A stretch of 64,000 nucleotides of DNA from Streptomyces plumbidurans (GTDB lineage: Bacteria > Actinomycetota > Actinomycetes > Streptomycetales > Streptomycetaceae), in the NCBI RefSeq assembly GCF_019857225.1, contig NZ_JAFJSY010000002.1:124001-188000 (forward strand), written 5' to 3'. The notes beneath the pieces are model-generated. The model had not been told where the DNA came from, did not search any database, and saw nothing but the letters and a program-made list of their open reading frames with translations. The translations under genes were made by a program, and so were the position numbers. Below, piece by piece: positions 61,997 to 64,000 of the stretch (position 1 is its first letter; each line of letters opens with the position of its first letter).

Positions 61997-62868
61997 GCGA
62001 CGGCGGAGAGCGCGCGGAGCGACCGTTCGCGCTCGTCGCGACCCGCGTCCGGGTCGAGGAGCGGATGCTGTTCGACGCCTTTCGCCGGCGGGGTGCCGCG
62101 TGCGAGCACGTCGACGACCGCTCCATCGTCTACCGGGTCGGCGGACCGCCGCCACCCTGGCGTGCGGTGCTCAACCGCGCGCTGTCCGCGATCCGCCGGC
62201 TGGAGGTGAGCCGGTGGTGTGCGGCGACGGACACCCCGGTGCTCAACTCGGCGGTGACGCTGGCCTGTTGCGACAACAAGATCGCCACATCACTGGCGTT
62301 GCACCGCGCGGGCGTGCCCACCCCGGACACCGTGGTCGCCCTGGACGCGGCGGGCGGCGGCCGGGCCGTCGCCGAGGTCGGCTACCCGGCGGTGGTCAAG
62401 TCGGTCAACGGCTCATGGGGCCGCGCGCTGGCACGGGTGGGGGACCCGGACGCGGCGGAGGCGGTCTTCGCGCTGCGCGCCGAAATGCCCTCGCCGGTAC
62501 AGAAGCTCGGCTACACCCAGAAGTTCCTGCCCGGGCGCGACCTGCGCGTCCTGGTGGTCGGCGGGCGGGCGGTCGCTGCAGTCGTCCGTGAAGCGGACCA
62601 CTGGGTGCGCAACACCGCCCGCGGCGCGCGGGCCACCGCCCACCCGCTCGGTCCGGAACTCGCCCGCCTGGCCGAGCGGTCCGCCGCCGCGGTCGGCGGC
62701 GGAGTCCTCGGCGTGGACCTGCTGGAGGACGCCGCGGGAGATCTGCGGGTACTGGAGGTCAACGGTGCCGTGGAGTTCCACGGCCTGGCCGACGCACACC
62801 CGGACCTGCCCGTCGCCGACCTGATCGTGGACCATCTCCTCGACGCGACCGCGGGAGCTGCCTCATGA
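61993..62868 (+). CDS. lysX: LysX-type ATP-grasp ligase charging the carrier protein
   Basis: A 291-aa RimK/LysX-family ATP-grasp ligase. It activates the C-terminal glutamate of LysW with ATP and joins it to the alpha-amine of a free amino acid, here presumably glutamate. Visible motifs: CDNK (93-96), the ATP loop KSVNGSWGR (136-144), FLPGRDLRVLVVG (178-190) and metal/ATP ligands Asp242, Glu255 and Asn257 (LEVNGAVEFHG). The GTG start overlaps the lysW stop. Near-identical gene order occurs in lysine-type operons, but the neighbouring transketolase points to secondary metabolism. Confidence 0.92.
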   Translation: MSDGGERAERPFALVATRVRVEERMLFDAFRRRGAACEHVDDRSIVYRVGGPPPPWRAVLNRALSAIRRLEVSRWCAATDTPVLNSAVTLACCDNKIATSLALHRAGVPTPDTVVALDAAGGGRAVAEVGYPAVVKSVNGSWGRALARVGDPDAAEAVFALRAEMPSPVQKLGYTQKFLPGRDLRVLVVGGRAVAAVVREADHWVRNTARGARATAHPLGPELARLAERSAAAVGGGVLGVDLLEDAAGDLRVLEVNGAVEFHGLADAHPDLPVADLIVDHLLDATAGAAS

Positions 62869-63845
62869 AGGCAACCGTGCTCGGTGCCGCCGGGTACGTC
62901 GGCGGCGAACTGCTGCGGCTCGCCCTCGGACACCCCGGACTCGAAGTCGTGCAGGCGACCTCCCGCCGGCACGCGGGCCGCCCGGTCGGACTGGTCCACC
63001 CTCATCTCCGCCACCACGCCGGCCTCCTCTTCACAGAGCCGGACGTCCTGGAACCCGTAGACGTCCTGTTCTCCGCTCTGCCCCGCGGTGAACTGGCCCG
63101 CGTCCACGACCAAATCACCTCCGTGGCACGGACCGTGGTGGACCTCGGCCCGGACTTCCGCGACCCCGAGGGGCCGGGCGGCGCCGCATACGTCACAGGG
63201 CTGCCCGAGCTGTACCGCGGCGCCCTCGCCGGCGCCACCCGCATCAGCGTGCCGGGGTGCATGGCCACGGCCGCGGCGGTCGCGATCCGACCCCTGGTCG
63301 CGGCGGGCCTGACGCAGGACGACGTCGTCGTCGACGCCCGTACCGGCTCCAGCGGGGCGGGTGGCGAGCCGAGCCGGGCCACCCACCACCCGGAGCGGCA
63401 GCACGCCATGCGGATCTACAAGGCCACCGGGCACCGTCACGAACGGGAGATCGCCCGTCTGTGCGGAGTACGGGCGCGGATGACGGTGACCGCCGTGCCA
63501 CTCGTCCGCGGGGTGCAGGTGGTCGCCCATCTGCGTCCACCGCGTCCGGTCTCACGGACCGAGGTGTGGTCGGCCTTCCGGGACGCCTACGCCGACGAGC
63601 CGTTCGTACGGCTGGTCGCGCACCGCAGCGGGCTGCACCGGCTGCCCGACCCGCAGTTCCTGTACGGCGGCAACTTCGTCGACCTCGGTTTCGACGTGGA
63701 CGACGACGGGCGGCGCGTCGTCGTGGTGGCCGCGCTGGACAACCTGGTGAAGGGCGCGGCCGGCGGCGCGGTGCAGAGCCTGAACGTCGCACAGGGGCTC
63801 GAGGAACAAACCGGCCTGGACTTTCCCGGCCTGCATCCGGTGTGA
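62865..63845 (+). CDS. lysY: LysY/ArgC-type semialdehyde dehydrogenase acting on LysW-bound substrate
   Basis: A 326-aa NADPH-dependent reductase of the N-acetyl-gamma-glutamyl-phosphate reductase family. The nucleotide loop is VLGAAGYVGGELLRL (5-19), the catalytic cysteine is Cys132 in SVPGCMATAA, and the active-site histidine lies in ATGHRHEREI (His190/192). It reduces the acyl phosphate on the carrier-bound chain to the aldehyde that the transketolase would use. It overlaps lysX by 4 nt (ATGA). The C-terminus LDNLVKGAAGGAVQSLN is a family signature. Confidence 0.93.
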   Translation: MKATVLGAAGYVGGELLRLALGHPGLEVVQATSRRHAGRPVGLVHPHLRHHAGLLFTEPDVLEPVDVLFSALPRGELARVHDQITSVARTVVDLGPDFRDPEGPGGAAYVTGLPELYRGALAGATRISVPGCMATAAAVAIRPLVAAGLTQDDVVVDARTGSSGAGGEPSRATHHPERQHAMRIYKATGHRHEREIARLCGVRARMTVTAVPLVRGVQVVAHLRPPRPVSRTEVWSAFRDAYADEPFVRLVAHRSGLHRLPDPQFLYGGNFVDLGFDVDDDGRRVVVVAALDNLVKGAAGGAVQSLNVAQGLEEQTGLDFPGLHPV

Positions 63846-63856
63846 GGGGGGTGACG

Positions 63857-64000
63857 ATGAAGTCCGACGGCGCAGCGCGGGCGAACGGCCTGCTCGTGGT
63901 CAAGATCGGCGGCGGCGTACGGCCGGAGCCGGTCCTGGACGACGTGGCCGCCCAGGTGGAAACCGGCGTGCCGGTGGTGCTGGTGCACGGTGGGGGACCC
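63857..64000 (+). CDS. lysZ: LysZ/ArgB-type amino-acid kinase, N-terminal fragment (cut by window end)
   Basis: Only the first 48 codons are in view. They contain the amino-acid kinase start LLVVKIGGGVRPEP and the second glycine loop VVLVHGGGP, which bind the phosphates of ATP and the substrate. It would phosphorylate the side-chain carboxylate of LysW-bound glutamate before LysY reduction. The ATG is 11 bp after lysY; a GTG two codons earlier, preceded by GAGGGGG, is an alternative start. The kinase step after lysW-lysX-lysY completes the core AmCP set. Confidence 0.9.
   Translation, partial: MKSDGAARANGLLVVKIGGGVRPEPVLDDVAAQVETGVPVVLVHGGGP

Noticed and set aside
61832..63845. Primary lysine or arginine biosynthesis operon
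   Set aside because: The gene order alone would allow it, but Streptomyces makes lysine through diaminopimelate and arginine through acetylated intermediates, and this set faces transketolase, aminotransferase, sulfotransferase and NRPS genes.

Overview
The window is high-GC actinobacterial DNA, almost certainly from a Streptomyces chromosome. Codon use is strongly biased to G/C in the third position, GTG starts and 4-nt stop/start overlaps are common, and the first 31 kb carries a typical Streptomyces set of core genes: thymidine kinase, SepH, coproporphyrin ferrochelatase, the CutR/CutS pair, dUTPase, KdpD/KdpE-like regulators and many actinobacterial DUF families (DUF5998, 4193, 3093, 3710, 3159). 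No tRNA, rRNA, CRISPR array, IS element or prophage was seen.

Region 1 (1-30,967) is core chromosome. It holds an acyl-CoA synthetase fragment, a phosphodiesterase pair, tdk, a VOC protein, a rhodanese, sepH, a lactone oxidase with an MFS exporter, cpfC, an IMPase, cutRS, DUF4193 and its partner, PaaI thioesterase-dut-DUF3710, a secreted alginate-lyase-like protein, an orphan ABC ATPase, kdpDE-like genes, an OB-fold/DUF3159 operon, two TrkA-type potassium proteins, a 31-aa membrane peptide, a KimA-like potassium importer and a TRAM/rRNA methyltransferase. Strong hairpin terminators separate several units.

Region 2 (30,968-32,313) is a lower-GC, gene-poor junction with one HTH-containing hypothetical gene.

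Region 3 (32,314-64,000, continuing off the end) is a biosynthetic gene cluster. An AlkZ-type DNA glycosylase gene (QAQ motif at residues 37-39) sits at its left end, as expected of self-resistance to a DNA-alkylating product. Four NRPS-type proteins (C-A*-T-C, A-T, C-A-T, A-KR-T), a stand-alone carrier protein, two P450s, an O-methyltransferase, a paired acyl-CoA dehydrogenase, three type II thioesterases and an MFS exporter follow. The right part holds an amino-group carrier protein (LysW type, ending in EDWGE) with LysX, LysY and the start of LysZ. Divergent from these is an operon with a split transketolase, a DegT aminotransferase, two proteins of unclear function, a carrier protein, a P450, a thioesterase and a PAPS-type sulfotransferase.

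This gene set matches the published logic for azabicyclic (aziridine) amino acids of the vazabitide/azinomycin/ficellomycin type. Glutamate is carried on LysW and reduced to the semialdehyde. A transketolase adds two carbons, the ketone is transaminated to a diamino-dihydroxy-heptanoate, and a hydroxyl is sulfated so that sulfate can leave during ring closure. The NRPS proteins would then join this amino acid to other acids. The NRPS set has unusual features (a degenerate A domain, a C domain with a changed active site, two Cys-type thioesterases, an A domain without the usual Asp, a KR-containing loading module), so the product is probably a new member of the class. That last point is inference.
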